A stretch of DNA of 64,000 bases, from NCBI RefSeq assembly GCF_035083965.1, contig NC_089724.1:20478974-20542973 (forward strand), written 5' to 3'. The first letter of the stretch is position 1, and each line of letters opens with the position of its first letter. The notes below the pieces were generated by a model. That model was not told the DNA's origin. It searched no databases and saw nothing but the letters and a program-made list of their open reading frames with translations. Of the stretch, positions 14,801 to 25,965 are shown one piece after another. The position numbers and the translations under genes are program-made. Source of the DNA: Branchiostoma lanceolatum. Lineage: Eukaryota > Chordata > Leptocardii > Amphioxiformes > Branchiostomatidae.

Positions 14801-17800
14801 CAAGCTACTTTTGACTCGTAATAGGTGCAATTTTTACTCATAGCAGGGGGAATGGGCTCGGGGAGTTTTTAGAAAACACATAAGAGCGTCGACAAGGCGA
14901 GGACATAAGATATCGACAGTTAGTCCTGCAGGGTTAATTTTTAAGCGATTAGATGCACGTTGGTCATTATGGTGTGTTGTCATGTACAGAATACGGCAGG
15001 ACCTCATTGCTTTTACAGTATTCAACATGATTGATAAAACAGTCCTTATACTGTATGTTCATTCAGCATCCTTTACCAGTTACACGTATTTCAGAACCTG
15101 TGACAGCGACTTCCATGCATCAATTTATATGTGTTGTTATGTTTGGCGTAGATTACACATTTACGCGGTTGACTAGTTGTCAGATATATTTCCCACGTCT
15201 CAAGAATGCAATAATGTCTATTCGCGTCGGAACAGTGTAATGAAGGTGGCAACACGTCTACTCAAATAACTGTAGCACTAATTTCCGCAGCCGTCTCGTC
15301 CTGTGTGTGCAACAAGTGACTCGGTCTCTATCCACCCGTGGCCTTGAAGACAGTTAAAAATGACTGAAGAAACCCAGAAGAGCAACCTATGCTCCTGGAC
15401 GTGACATTAATGTACGACTCGTTACGAAACATATATCAACATGAGGGGCAGCACGGCAAATGTTTCCTATATATACAGTTACAAACGATACCTGGGTGTG
15501 TGATTTTGCGTTTCAACCAGAACTCAATGGTGCGTCTTTGATTGCTTCACATGATAAGATGCTCGTAGAGCTTCTTATCATTTCCCCGTTTTAGTGTCAC
15601 AAAATGTGGCTTTGAAGACGTGTGAAACCGAATGTGAAGATTGGACTCCTGTCTTCATCTTTCAATATGAAATTGGATGGCCATCCAGTGTTTATGAGCG
15701 TGAGATGAGAGCAGGAAAGACACTCGCCTAGAATATAGATGTGTCGGCCTCAACGTCGGCTGGAATCTTTTCTGACGTTTCCGTTTTCTTGTTTCCTTCT
15801 TAACCTTACTGTGGGGGGCAGCTGTTGAATTTCAGACCGTAGTAACGGAACTACTTGTATATATATATATTCGTTTTCTCGGAAAGATAAGTTGCTTCTT
15901 ATGTGACTGTATCTCGACGACAATAATTCTATTCCTCGTGACGCAATGGTATTATCGTATACGCAACACGCTCATGGAAGCTGATTATCTATACGTCTAC
16001 GTGCAAGTACTTTTCTCCGCTTATCTCTGTTTTCTACCCGAGACATATCGATTTTCATATTTAATGGGAGACAATCACGCAGGTCCACATTAGATCATGT
16101 TCGACGGGCTATCACATACATACAAGAGCGTCAAAAAATACCTTTTGAACCTTGTGCAAGAGAGTAAACATCATGTAACGGATAGTCTTTGCATGCGAAC
16201 GAAATGTTTGGTTATTTTCTCTAGTCTACGCACTTCAAAATTCAAAGGGGTTTTCATTGTAGACGGCCCTTCTCTATCATGTGGGCTCTTCCATGGTGAA
16301 GTCATTATTAGACATAATACTTAACGTAGTAGTAGACAAAATATACCATGTACCATCGAACACCACAAGACCTTTACAAGATCTAGAATTGGATGACCTT
16401 TGAATATGGCGGTATTCTGTCATCTTGCAAACCCTCAGGTCTTACTATATCTTGAAAGATCACACGTATCTCGTGTATTGATTATATTATGCCTTTGGCT
16501 AAAAACAACAAAGATCGCTCAAAATGCTGGTCCACACCCGCGGAAGAAATTGTAGTACGTCAATGAAGGTTAGACATTCAGGCGATATCTTGCTATACTC
16601 GAACATGAAATTTGTTCAAGGCGCTTTTAATGGATGGCACCGAGCCGATTTTGTTCAAACAAGCTTTCTTCTCGAAACAAATCTTGCCATGTTTCTTTGC
16701 ATCTCTTTGAATAGGCTTCTAAAGGCTGATGTTTATTCAAACTCACTAAGTCAATCGTTGTCTTCATTATCGAACCGCAATTTTCTACTCATTTGGGTGT
16801 AATGACGACCATGTCGCCCTGAATGAGAGCAAATTGCGCAATCAATGAGAGGGGTCAGCAGTACAATTAGTCAAACCACTAAAGCTAAAAGCCATGTTGT
16901 AACCCTTCGCCATACCGGGACGACATCCGCACTGATATTTTAAGACTTTGTTCGCAACGCTGGCCGCCCTTTGACCAGGAAAACACATCAAATAACGCTG
17001 ATTTGCCAATAAAATGCCATAAAGCACATAGAATGGTCTGGCAGTTATGCTTGTTAAGAAATTTTAGAAATGTATTTTGTGGGTATTCAAAGTGGAAACA
17101 ACAGATTACAACAGAACTTTCCTATGAAATTTTGCAAATGCGACGGCAATTTGATGCAATCTGAGACAAAACTTTCTTATACGATAATACATTGACATTT
17201 ATCATGATTATCAAATCATGCATTTTTAAAATCCTAAGTACTAATTTTCAAAATAGGGGGTTCGATAGGTGCAATAGATGCAATCGACGAGCATTTTGTC
17301 GCTGTTTATAGCTTTTCTTGTTGTTTGCAATATTTGCAATATGTGCAATAAGGAAATATAGAGACCCTCGTGTGGAAGACTATAAAGTGTAATAAAGCAT
17401 GTTACACAAGAGGTCGCCATTCTTTATCAATGCCATTCCAGCTGTATACAGCCGACACAAGATTGGTCGGTGTTGCAGAATGAAGGACGGCGACGTTTGA
17501 CATTTCCAAACCCCGGGGCAAAGGAATATTCTCCCCTCATAGCATCGCCGAGCTAAAGATCACGCGCAGACTTGTAGACAATCAACATGCCAACCCTCGC
17601 TTTAGAAAACATTTTAAGTCGTCGGCGTTATATCAAGAGGATTAATATCTCTGCCAGTGGGGGGCATATGTGTGCTGGCGTGATTGTGAGACAGTGGAAA
17701 TTAGAGATATCAGCCACAATGCCGTTCCACGGTCTGATCCATTCAGTAAAACACGACTGGTGAATGTTTTATATATGCTCATCGTCTCCCCTCTATCCCT

Positions 17801-20388
17801 GCTTGAGCGAGCGGATTTAAAAGCCACCGGGCCTAGAACAGCAGGCCAGTCGCCCGCCGGGGTTAGCGCTATTCCGGCTTTTATATGCAAGCGTCCTTGG
17901 ATCTACCCAAGTACACAGCTCGCCAATTATCCACCATACTACATGCCGCCTGTCAGAACCAGGTGTTTTATGTCAAACATATATATTAAACTCACACTCT
18001 GAGACAGCATAGTTGTGCGCTCGGCTGTTATACCTTACGCTAGATATTTATGATTTTGGTGCCCCTGCAACGGTGATGCATACAAGAACCATGGCATTGC
18101 ACAAAATATCAGGACGCCTTGGGCATTTCGAGCCTTTGCATTACAGGTAGGAATTTAGGGAAACTGAAAAAAAATTCCCAAGAATTGCAGCAGACTGAAA
18201 CTGAGAAAAAATAGCATAAAAAAGTTTCTTAGGAATAATAATACCAAATATCTGCTTAAATTGAAATGATAATTAAAAACAATCTAACAAAACCATCTAA
18301 ATAGCCAATCTAAATAAACCTTCGTAACTGTAGTTTGCAAAGAAAAGAAAACATAAAAAGATTGTGGATATTCACACATATTTTTGTATTCTGTGTTGTT
18401 GCATCGACAGGCATTACCAGAATTGCAATTTCTTTATACGAAATTTAACAAGAAAACGTTGTTGTATATATCTCCGCGCAGCAGTAAAGATCTACCTAGC
18501 TAGTGTAAACGTCATACTACAGTTCAACAAATCAGTTTAATTTGGCAAAATATACAATCAACCACAATTCATACCGCAAGATTTGATATTAGAATGTGAA
18601 TCAATGCAATATTGCTATATCTGAGCAGACATATTGTGCGTACGGAAATCTCACCTGTCTATGTCTGGATTTCCCTACCACAGTCTCGGCGCCATTAGTC
18701 AGCACTGCCGCCGCCTCAGCGCGCTGTCGTCAGACGCTGTACCGGGATCAGGGAAAAACACCTGTTTCTAACGGACTCTCCAGAAGCTACGTGAGCAAAA
18801 TACCAAGATATCCCCAATGGGAGGGGCCTTCTCGCAGTTTCTCATGAAACGAAATAGCAGTTAGAGTGTCTGCTAACTTTTCCTGAATTAAAGTGCGGGC
18901 GTACCATTAAACAGTATTGGGAATCTGTTACAAGATAAGCATGATGAACCGCCTTTAAAGATCACCAATTACTGTCAGAGCGGTCTATGTGGATGCGATT
19001 AGACCATAAATGTTTTCGAAATGACGGCTACGGAGAGTGTTTATCTACATAACGAAACTGATGCTGCGAAAACTATACCTTCTCAAGCTACGATTTAACC
19101 CCGCCCACTGGCATCTACCATTTCCTACAGAGGGGCGTGCAGGTTGTACAAACACACCACATATTACTAACCATACATTTGTAAAGGCTTGTAACATTTT
19201 CAATATTAAATCGGCACAAACGGAGATGACTGCATTTCCTTCAAAACACAAAGTTCAGTTTGGGGATGAGACTTTAGACGAGCAGTACAGGGGAATGAGA
19301 CCAAACCTCCGTGTTGTCTGCAACAGATGAGGTTAAAATTTGTGTGAAACTGGACCATGGAAAAGGCGAACAGAGAGGCCTGACACAAGATATCAAGTGC
19401 GGACACTCGACCTCGCAGTTCACAAAAACTGTTACAGCAATACTGTGCCACATGTAGTCTAAGTGACACACGCTATATGCAACACTAACCCCTGAAAATC
19501 ACAGTTTTAACATCAGATAGCTTTTTAGCTAGGGGTAATAATTACATGTATTATATATATTTCTACAGATTAAGATGACGCGAAGATATCTTAAGCATTA
19601 TGCTACTTACCGTAGGCCTGCCCCCTTCCTATAACTTCACTAGGAAAGAAAGTCTCATCATTACAATTCTTTAGTCACTTACCGAGATGGCTTACATATG
19701 AAATCTGTAGTTCGATGAAATGACGGCGGATGTACGCGTATATGTACGAGATATGGAACGTCGGTGGCGCATGCGCAGTGTGCCAATGCTGGCAAATAAA
19801 CGGACGTGGACAGCTTTCCTTCAGATGGTTATCAAAGGAGTTAAAAGGGGAAAATAAAGAATTGGTACCATAAGTAGAAATTTTCATTATAATCATTGAT
19901 ATTGATTAATCACTGGTGATGTGTAGCTGAGTCATTATTTGCTGCATGCGCCATGACACGTGCCTGCCCAGTTCTCATCATGATTCCATGTTCACCAGCG
20001 AGCTCAGCGACAACGCAGCTGCTACCTCATTCCGTTTTTAGAGAAATGCCGAGGGAGTTGTCTCAATCCCACTGGAGCAATTATCACGAGTGAGACAAGA
20101 AAGTCTTATCCTGAGTTCAAAGCACCTTTGATCCATCTCTGTCACAAAGGGTTAATTCTTGTAGACGCCGGCCTGTTAAGCAGCTCTTACCGCCTGCAGC
20201 TTCTTAAGTTTCTACGCGCTTAGAAGATGCATAAAAATATCCTGGTACGGACCATGGGAATATCATTGCCGTGTACTATTAGGGGGGTGAGGGGTATCAA
20301 TTCCAACTTTGTAAAATGCGTATTTCAAAATATGGATATGGTCTATCTAACCACAGTAATCACAAAATTTGGGCAATCATTGGAGTCC
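8896..20388. other. Gene-poor stretch
   Basis: Apart from the solo MITE end at 13066, I see no repeat or exon I can defend. The longest frame (110 codons at 17670-18002) has no recognisable domain. Small exons of a long-intron gene could be missed by eye. Confidence 0.4.
13066..13113 (+). repeat. Solo end of the 22-kb MITE family
   Basis: CCACCAGGTAATTACATTAA and the following TCAGTGACTT match the left arm of the element at 22061 onward. Similarity fades after that, and no opposite arm was found within several hundred bp. Confidence 0.75.
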
Positions 20389-20632
20389 CTGTACATACCC
20401 CTTGAAGTTTGTACATGTTCTGATGGGACTAGCTCATTTTTGCAATGGGGGTGATTTGGGAACAGTCTATATCTGCGTGGAGAATAGATTTGGGGTTCAG
20501 ATATTCACTTTCACGTCTCCTTACCTCAAAGTATTTATACTTTAAGGCATTAATTATGTTTGCTAGCATAACTTTAATTTATACTAGTTTAGTACATAGT
20601 CATGGTACAAACTTCAGGGGGTATGTACAGGG
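20389..20632. repeat. Inverted repeat (possible fold-back element)
   Basis: CCTGTACATACCCCTTGAAG at 20389 onward pairs with CTTCAGGGGGTATGTACAGG ending at 20632; arms of about 30 bp with few mismatches and an AT-rich spacer. Confidence 0.6.
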
Positions 20633-21362
20633 GGGTAATATTGAAAAAATTTCAATTTTTTTATATTTTCATATTCAGATAGACTGTCCCCATATTTCTA
20701 GCTGCGTATTTCATAAAAAACTGCACTTTTGCGAAATAGTACCGTCACTACTATGTGGGATTAATAGTGTCTGTGAAAATATTCGTGATAGAACCATTAA
20801 AACACTGGTTCGCATGTTCGCAATAACATTCCGGACTGAATAACGCAAATCTGCCGACGTTATGATCTTGCGGTTGCGAATTCTTAACTGACAAACTGAG
20901 ATTTCGAATGGCGGTATACAAGACAAGGGTTGAATACCATTCAGTAACACTGAGATTGTTGTATAGAGCAATTGTTCAAAAGACTACATATGAACAATAC
21001 AAAACGGTTATCTTTCTGGTTGGGATGAGATAGAGAATTTCTATTGACATGGATAGCTTGGATCTGGATGCAACAACTTTAGCGTAGTACAGTTCTCAAA
21101 GGGGGTTCATGCTGTTATAGTACCCAGTGATGATATATAGCTTTTCTGTGCTCAAACTTGGTGCCCGATTCTGTAGTAATACATGTTGTATATTCATTTG
21201 TTACGACTCCGCACCATAGATGTGTAATAGTGCTGCAGAAATAAGTAGTGCATTGTGTATATTTCTTATGGATCACGTGTTTGCAATCCTATCTAATCAG
21301 ACATAGAGTGACAATGAAAAGACACACGCCATTATGACATTTGCTGCGAATTGTTCCGTATC

Positions 21363-21368
21363 TTTATT
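21363..21368 (-). terminator. Candidate polyadenylation signal of the minus-strand prokineticin-like gene
   Basis: AATAAA on the minus strand about 255 nt beyond the TAA stop of exon 3, followed by a GT-rich segment (GCGTGTGTCTTTT). This would give a short 3' UTR. Confidence 0.45.
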
Positions 21369-21621
21369 GAATTCGAAAGCCCGTAATTCTGATATCTGCG
21401 AAAACACCTGTTTGCAGATTTTCGGAGCTTTATATACTTCACTACTACTTGCTGCCCACAGTCAAGCCGTTATCAACCATTTCACGAACCGTCTTGATTA
21501 AAAATTCAGTTTCGTGACATGTAGGGCTTTTCTCATATCGACTGGAATGGAGCTTGTCTGTTGTAGCTCAAATTGTAACCGCCGGGTGGCGTACATGTAC
21601 CGCTATTTTTGATTTACCGAC

Positions 21622-24600
21622 TTATTCCCGATTCGGGATCGCTGTTAGACCAGTTATTTCCAATTGCTCGACAAAAATGAGTTGACGTAGCTGCTCGTAC
21701 AAGGATTCGGCGGATGTGACGTTCCCGCGCTTGGACACAGCGGCGTCAGACCCACCGCATCGCCCGATACTGGTCTCTGACGTAATCGGCACACACTCCA
21801 GACTCTCCTCGCACGGGCAGCGCCAGAACTGCCTGTTTGGAAACAATTTCAAAATCTTACTAGATACACATCAAGCATGATATTTGGGTGACATTATATA
21901 TATTTCATGACACCAAAATACAACATTTTCTTATTATCTGTAATAGGAATAGTATCATTCAATAAATATAAACGATTAAAACAAATACACACCCTTCTGA
22001 TGTTATTTAACATTGAACCATAAGAAACCATACTTCCAGCTTTGATTTCTCTCTGATCTTTCCACCAGGTAATTACATTAATCAGTGACTTTACTCTCCC
22101 GATGACGTCACAATGAACACGGCAGCCGGTTCGGAACCTTGCACCATGGCTTGTGAAAAATATTATTTGATGATCAAACAGTGCTCAATTATCGTGATTA
22201 CATTCAATTAAAAGACGTTATGATATTTAGTTTGTTTGCTTCTCAAAAGAATTTTTTTTCCGAGCTGCAGTACAAAGTTCCAAATCGGCTGCCATGTTCA
22301 TTGTGACGTCATCGGGAGAGTAAAGTCACTGATTAATGTAATTACCAGGTGGGAAGAATCAAAAGCTGGAGGTATATTGTTTTGGTGTTTCGATGTTCAG
22401 TAAAATCCAAAGGGTGTCTATTTTGATACAGCCCTCCTGATGTGAGGTGAGGAGCGTAGGACTTAACATCATTTCTTCGAAAGGACAAGACCTAACCACA
22501 TACCGAATTTCATGACAATGATAATCTATCCATAGCTTTTCGAGCGATCAACCAGCAACAAAAAGGCTACCGAACACATACTGTAAATGCAGATATGTTC
22601 GCGGTGGTCTTATGTTTGTTTCTGATACTGTAGCAGTATGTGACTCTAGCGCTGCCGCAAACTTGAAACCGCGAACACTCCATTTTCGCCCTAGTGCGAA
22701 ATAAAAATCACGCGAACTCAAATGCATTTACAATAAGTTAAACTTTCTTGATACAGGTAAACAATGGAAGCGTTCAGGCTATGCATACAGACAGCATTTT
22801 ATCCTTGTGTAGGATACAAACAGGGAGCGCTTTAAGACATAACCTACATCAGAGCAAAAGTTATACGAAGCTAATAAGCCATGCATTTAGCTACGGAAGA
22901 GGGTGGATCCTTTGAACACTTTGATACGCCGGTTCGGACATGATGCTTGAAGTAACCGCGGCCTGGCACAGATTAAGGGTCACGAAGAAGGGTGTAATGT
23001 GATTGATTCCATAGATCCTTTTTTGCATTCGAAGGTTATGTTTTCGGGTGCATGCGTGTGTCTGTGTTTGTGTTTGTTTGTGTGTGTGTGTGTTTGTTTG
23101 TATCTTTGTTTTAGTGTGTGTGTGTCAGTGTGTGTGCATTTTCTTTGTGTGTGCGAACAGCATAAATCGAGAAGGCCTAAATGGATTATCTTGATATTTG
23201 GTATGTGGGAAGGTCCTGATGATATGATCGGATTTTGGACCCCCTAGGAACTTTTTACGGTACTGCAGCAGAATTTCCGGTTTTGATATCCTGCGCTATG
23301 GACAAGCTATGGTCATGATTTTGGGGTCGTAAATAGCTCTTCGGAGGGAGATTAAGTCGTGGAGGTCTAGATCCTCTACAAGCATTTTTTGGAACTGCAG
23401 GGACCAACTTCGTTTTAGAGTTTGAAAGGGAATAACCCAAGAAGGGGTTGAGGGATCGTCATGATTTTTGGTATGTGGATAGCCTAAGTACTGATGTACA
23501 TTAAAAAGAAATCCGTACTCTCTGGAAGATTCGTAACGCGTTCTGATCAATGTTGAGTACAACGCGGACAGTAGACGTCGCACTAAACTTTAATACAGCG
23601 ACGTTTTTGAGTGGCTTCTAATTCCAATGATATTTTGACAGGCCACCCTTATCTGACTAGCGCGTGTGAAAACAATCAAACATTTAAACATCGACGGAAC
23701 TTCAGCCCCTTTCGCAACTTTAAGGTTAACGTTGTAAATTCGCAACTTAGGATTTAAAATGTGAAAGTGTTGTGTACAGACGTATGTGTTACCCCTACCG
23801 TATGCCGTCGAAGGGATAAGGAACAGATTCCACCGTCGTGTGGCACATGTCCCTGACCACCCCCAGCTTCTTGCACACAGACAGGGTGGAGCCGGGGTTC
23901 CACTTGGCGCAGCACCAGCCTTCTCCGCGGGCACCCATGCAGTCCGTGTCAGTCTCACACGCCTGTACGGAACCAGGAACAATCTTAACGGGCATCCATA
24001 CAGTCCGTGTCTGTCTCACACGCCTGTACGGAACTAGGAACAATCTTAACGGGCACCCATACAGTCCGTGTCTGTCTCACACTCCTGTACGGAACTAGGA
24101 ACAATCTTAACGGGCATCCATACAGTCCGTGTCTGTCTCACACGCCTGTACGGAACTAGGAACAATCTTAACGGGCACCCATACAGTCCGTGTCTGTCTC
24201 ACACGCCTGTATGGAACCAGGAACAATTTTAACGGGCACCCATACAGTCCGTGTCTGTCTCACACGCCTGTACGGAACTAGGAACAATCTTAACGGGCAC
24301 CCATACAGTCCGTGTCTGTCTCACACGCCTGTACGGAACTAGGAACAATCTTAACGGGCACCCATACAGTCCGTGTCTGTCTCACACGCCTGTACGGAAC
24401 TAGGAACAATCTTAACGGGCACCCATACAGTCCGTGTCTGTCTCACACGCCTGTATGGAACCAGGAACAATCTTAACGGGCACCCATACAGTCCGTGTCT
24501 GTCTCACACGCCTGTATGGAACCAGGAACAATTTTAACGGGCACCCATACAGTCCGTGTCTGTCTCACACGCCTGTACGGAACTAGGAACAATCTTAACG

Positions 24601-25965
24601 GGCACCCATACAGTCCGTGTCTGTCTCACACGCCTGTACGGAACTAGGAACAATCTTAACGGGCACCCATACAGTCCGTGTCTGTCTCACACGCCTGTAC
24701 GGAACTAGGAACAATCTTAACGGGCACCCATACAGTCCGTGTCTGTCTCACACGCCTGTATGGAACCAGGAACAATCTTAACGGGCACCCATACAGTCCG
24801 TGTCCGTCTCACACGCCTGGAGGGAACCAGGTGAGACCCATACGTATACAGTACGTGTCCGTCTCACACGCTTGTACGGAACCAGGAACAGTCTTAACGG
24901 GGCTGAGCTTTTTTTTTTAACGCGAAGATCTGTTTGGATTCCTGAAAGGCATTTTTGGATAGCTTTGTCGAATAATGAGGACACATTTCCTTTATCATTC
25001 TATCCGGATTCCGATCCTCAATCCTAACTTTTAAGCCATACTATAGGTAAGAGAGTAATAAAAGGGAAGTTCTTCACGAAATGATTTCCAAACTTGTGAT
25101 GTGTTGGACACATGAGAATGCACTGTTGATCTCGCAATATCTATTCAGTATTTTGTAAAAGTTGAAAAGCAACTGGTGATTTTTTTGTCGCTGTTCTCAG
25201 CTAGACTCCTTTCAGGACAATGCTAATGGTCAAAACCGTTCAACATCAAGTCATACATGATGTCAACCGGTAATAGAATGTCCAGTACGTCCCTTCTTGA
25301 GCTGGAATATCTATACGGCAAATGATTCACGCAATTATGACCAATGTTGAATTGAATATTCGTTCATTTAGCCCTGATGGAGACAGGTATTCTAAACGAC
25401 CAGACTGAGTCTGGTAGAAGTCTTCTGAATATAGTCTGTTCCATTATCATGATTACCTATGCGACATTTCTGTAGTTTATGCTTTATTTTAACACGGCTT
25501 GATTTGAAACGTGGAACTGGAACCTGATCCTGAAAAAAGTTTCCCAAACTCTAGAAAAAAACGGTTTACCTCTGGACCATGTTTAATCTTCGCGATCGGA
25601 CTTTGCATTTCTGATACGGGTTGTTTTCCTAGTGCACAATATGGCACAAATGCTATAGACTTGTCGTTGCCAATGAGCTTTATTTCGTTTTGTATGCAAC
25701 TTCTTTAGTTCATTATGCTATAGGCGATCATTGCGGCCCCTACTGATATCGCCTTTTCGTTGTCCGATCTTCCAGCGAAAAAAAGTGATTTCACTGGTAT
25801 ATAACGCCCGGAAAGTTTACTCAACATTCACAAATCTAATTAACATCTAGGCTCACTGTGTATAAGGTTATTCTAAAGATCACTGCATTGACTCACCCCG
25901 GTCAGCACCAGCCCCGCTGTCATACTCCTGGCTAGAAACAAGACGTGAAGGAGAGCGATGATCAT
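21622..25965 (-). CDS. Prokineticin-like secreted cysteine-rich peptide (minus-strand paralogue)
   Basis: Three coding exons: 25897-25965, 23799-23962 and 21622-21832 (69+164+211 nt; 147 aa plus stop). Exon 1 encodes a hydrophobic signal peptide ending MTAGLVLTG, followed by a consensus GTGAGT donor. An in-frame TAA lies upstream of the ATG. Exon 2 starts ACETDTDC after a CAG acceptor and contains the GWCCAKWN and CHTT motifs; its donor is GTAGGG. Exon 3 continues RQFWRCPCEESLEC and GRC. All junctions keep frame. The ten cysteines (six in exon 2, four in exon 3) and the AVITG-like sequence just before the first Cys match prokineticins, which have a colipase fold and are secreted ligands of G-protein-coupled receptors. 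After the last Cys there is a tail of about 44 residues that the plus-strand paralogue lacks. Intron 1 carries the 61-bp array and intron 2 a dispersed repeat. Function is inferred from family; expression is unknown. Confidence 0.8.
22034..22372. mobile_element. MITE with long terminal inverted repeats beyond exon 3 of the minus-strand prokineticin-like gene
   Basis: Arms 22034-22145 and 22265-22372 pair over roughly 100 bp, including CCAGGTAATTACATTAATC and CTCTCCCGATGACGTCAC. The element lies in intron 2 of the minus-strand prokineticin-like gene. One arm of the same family occurs alone at 13066-13113. Confidence 0.8.
22581..22733. mobile_element. Short palindromic repeat with TGTAAATGCA ends
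   Basis: About 150 bp bounded by TGTAAATGC and GCATTTACA. The interior contains inverted TTCGCGGT/ACCGCGAA words. A related TTCGCGGT-rich segment occurs at 6940-7070. Located in intron 2 of the minus-strand prokineticin-like gene. Confidence 0.55.
23040..23500 (+). repeat. GT-headed dispersed repeat, copy 2
   Basis: Same order of words (GT-rich head, 'gatatttggtatgtggg', 'gaccccctagg', 'ctgcagcagaatttccgg', 'aagaaggggttgagggatcg'), lacking most of the AT-rich 3' part. In intron 2 of the minus-strand prokineticin-like gene. Confidence 0.85.
23929..24903 (-). repeat. 61-bp tandem array copying an intron/exon junction
   Basis: Unit starts at 23929, 23990, 24051, 24112 and so on, exactly every 61 bp to 24783, plus a diverged last unit ending near 24900: about 16 units. 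On the minus strand each unit is 27 nt of intron (GTTAAGATTGTTCC... TACAG) followed by 34 nt of exon-2 start, encoding ACETDTDCMGA. The unit nearest the gene (23929-23989) contains the real acceptor and continues into exon 2. The other units lie in intron 1. Reading on from any decoy acceptor gives a TAA stop just after ACETDTDCMGAR. Confidence 0.95.
24173..24782 (-). repeat. Two 305-bp higher-order repeats inside the 61-bp array
   Basis: Units differ at three diagnostic places: TACGGAACTAGG (type A) or TATGGAACCAGG (type B), and CAATCTT or CAATTTT. Units 5-9 read B(TTTT)-A-A-A-B(CTT) and units 10-14 repeat the same order without a visible difference, so 24173-24477 and 24478-24782 are duplicate 5-unit blocks. 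Confidence 0.85.

Noticed and set aside
17670-18002. 110-codon plus-strand frame
   Set aside because: No domain, no splice context, and a competing frame on the other strand; length is within chance.
20445-20843. 132-codon frame
   Set aside because: AT-rich, overlaps an inverted repeat, and has no motif; kept only as context for the fold-back element.
23929-24903. CRISPR array
   Set aside because: Units are contiguous 61-bp repeats without unique spacers, and the DNA is eukaryotic.
23590-24920. Several open frames across the 61-bp array on both strands (up to 130 codons)
   Set aside because: They follow from the repeat lacking stops in some frames or read through the real exon's splice site; not separate genes.
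25240-25290. Alternative first exon for the minus-strand prokineticin-like gene (ITG-like codons near 25270)
   Set aside because: No signal peptide precedes it and the donor and phase do not fit.
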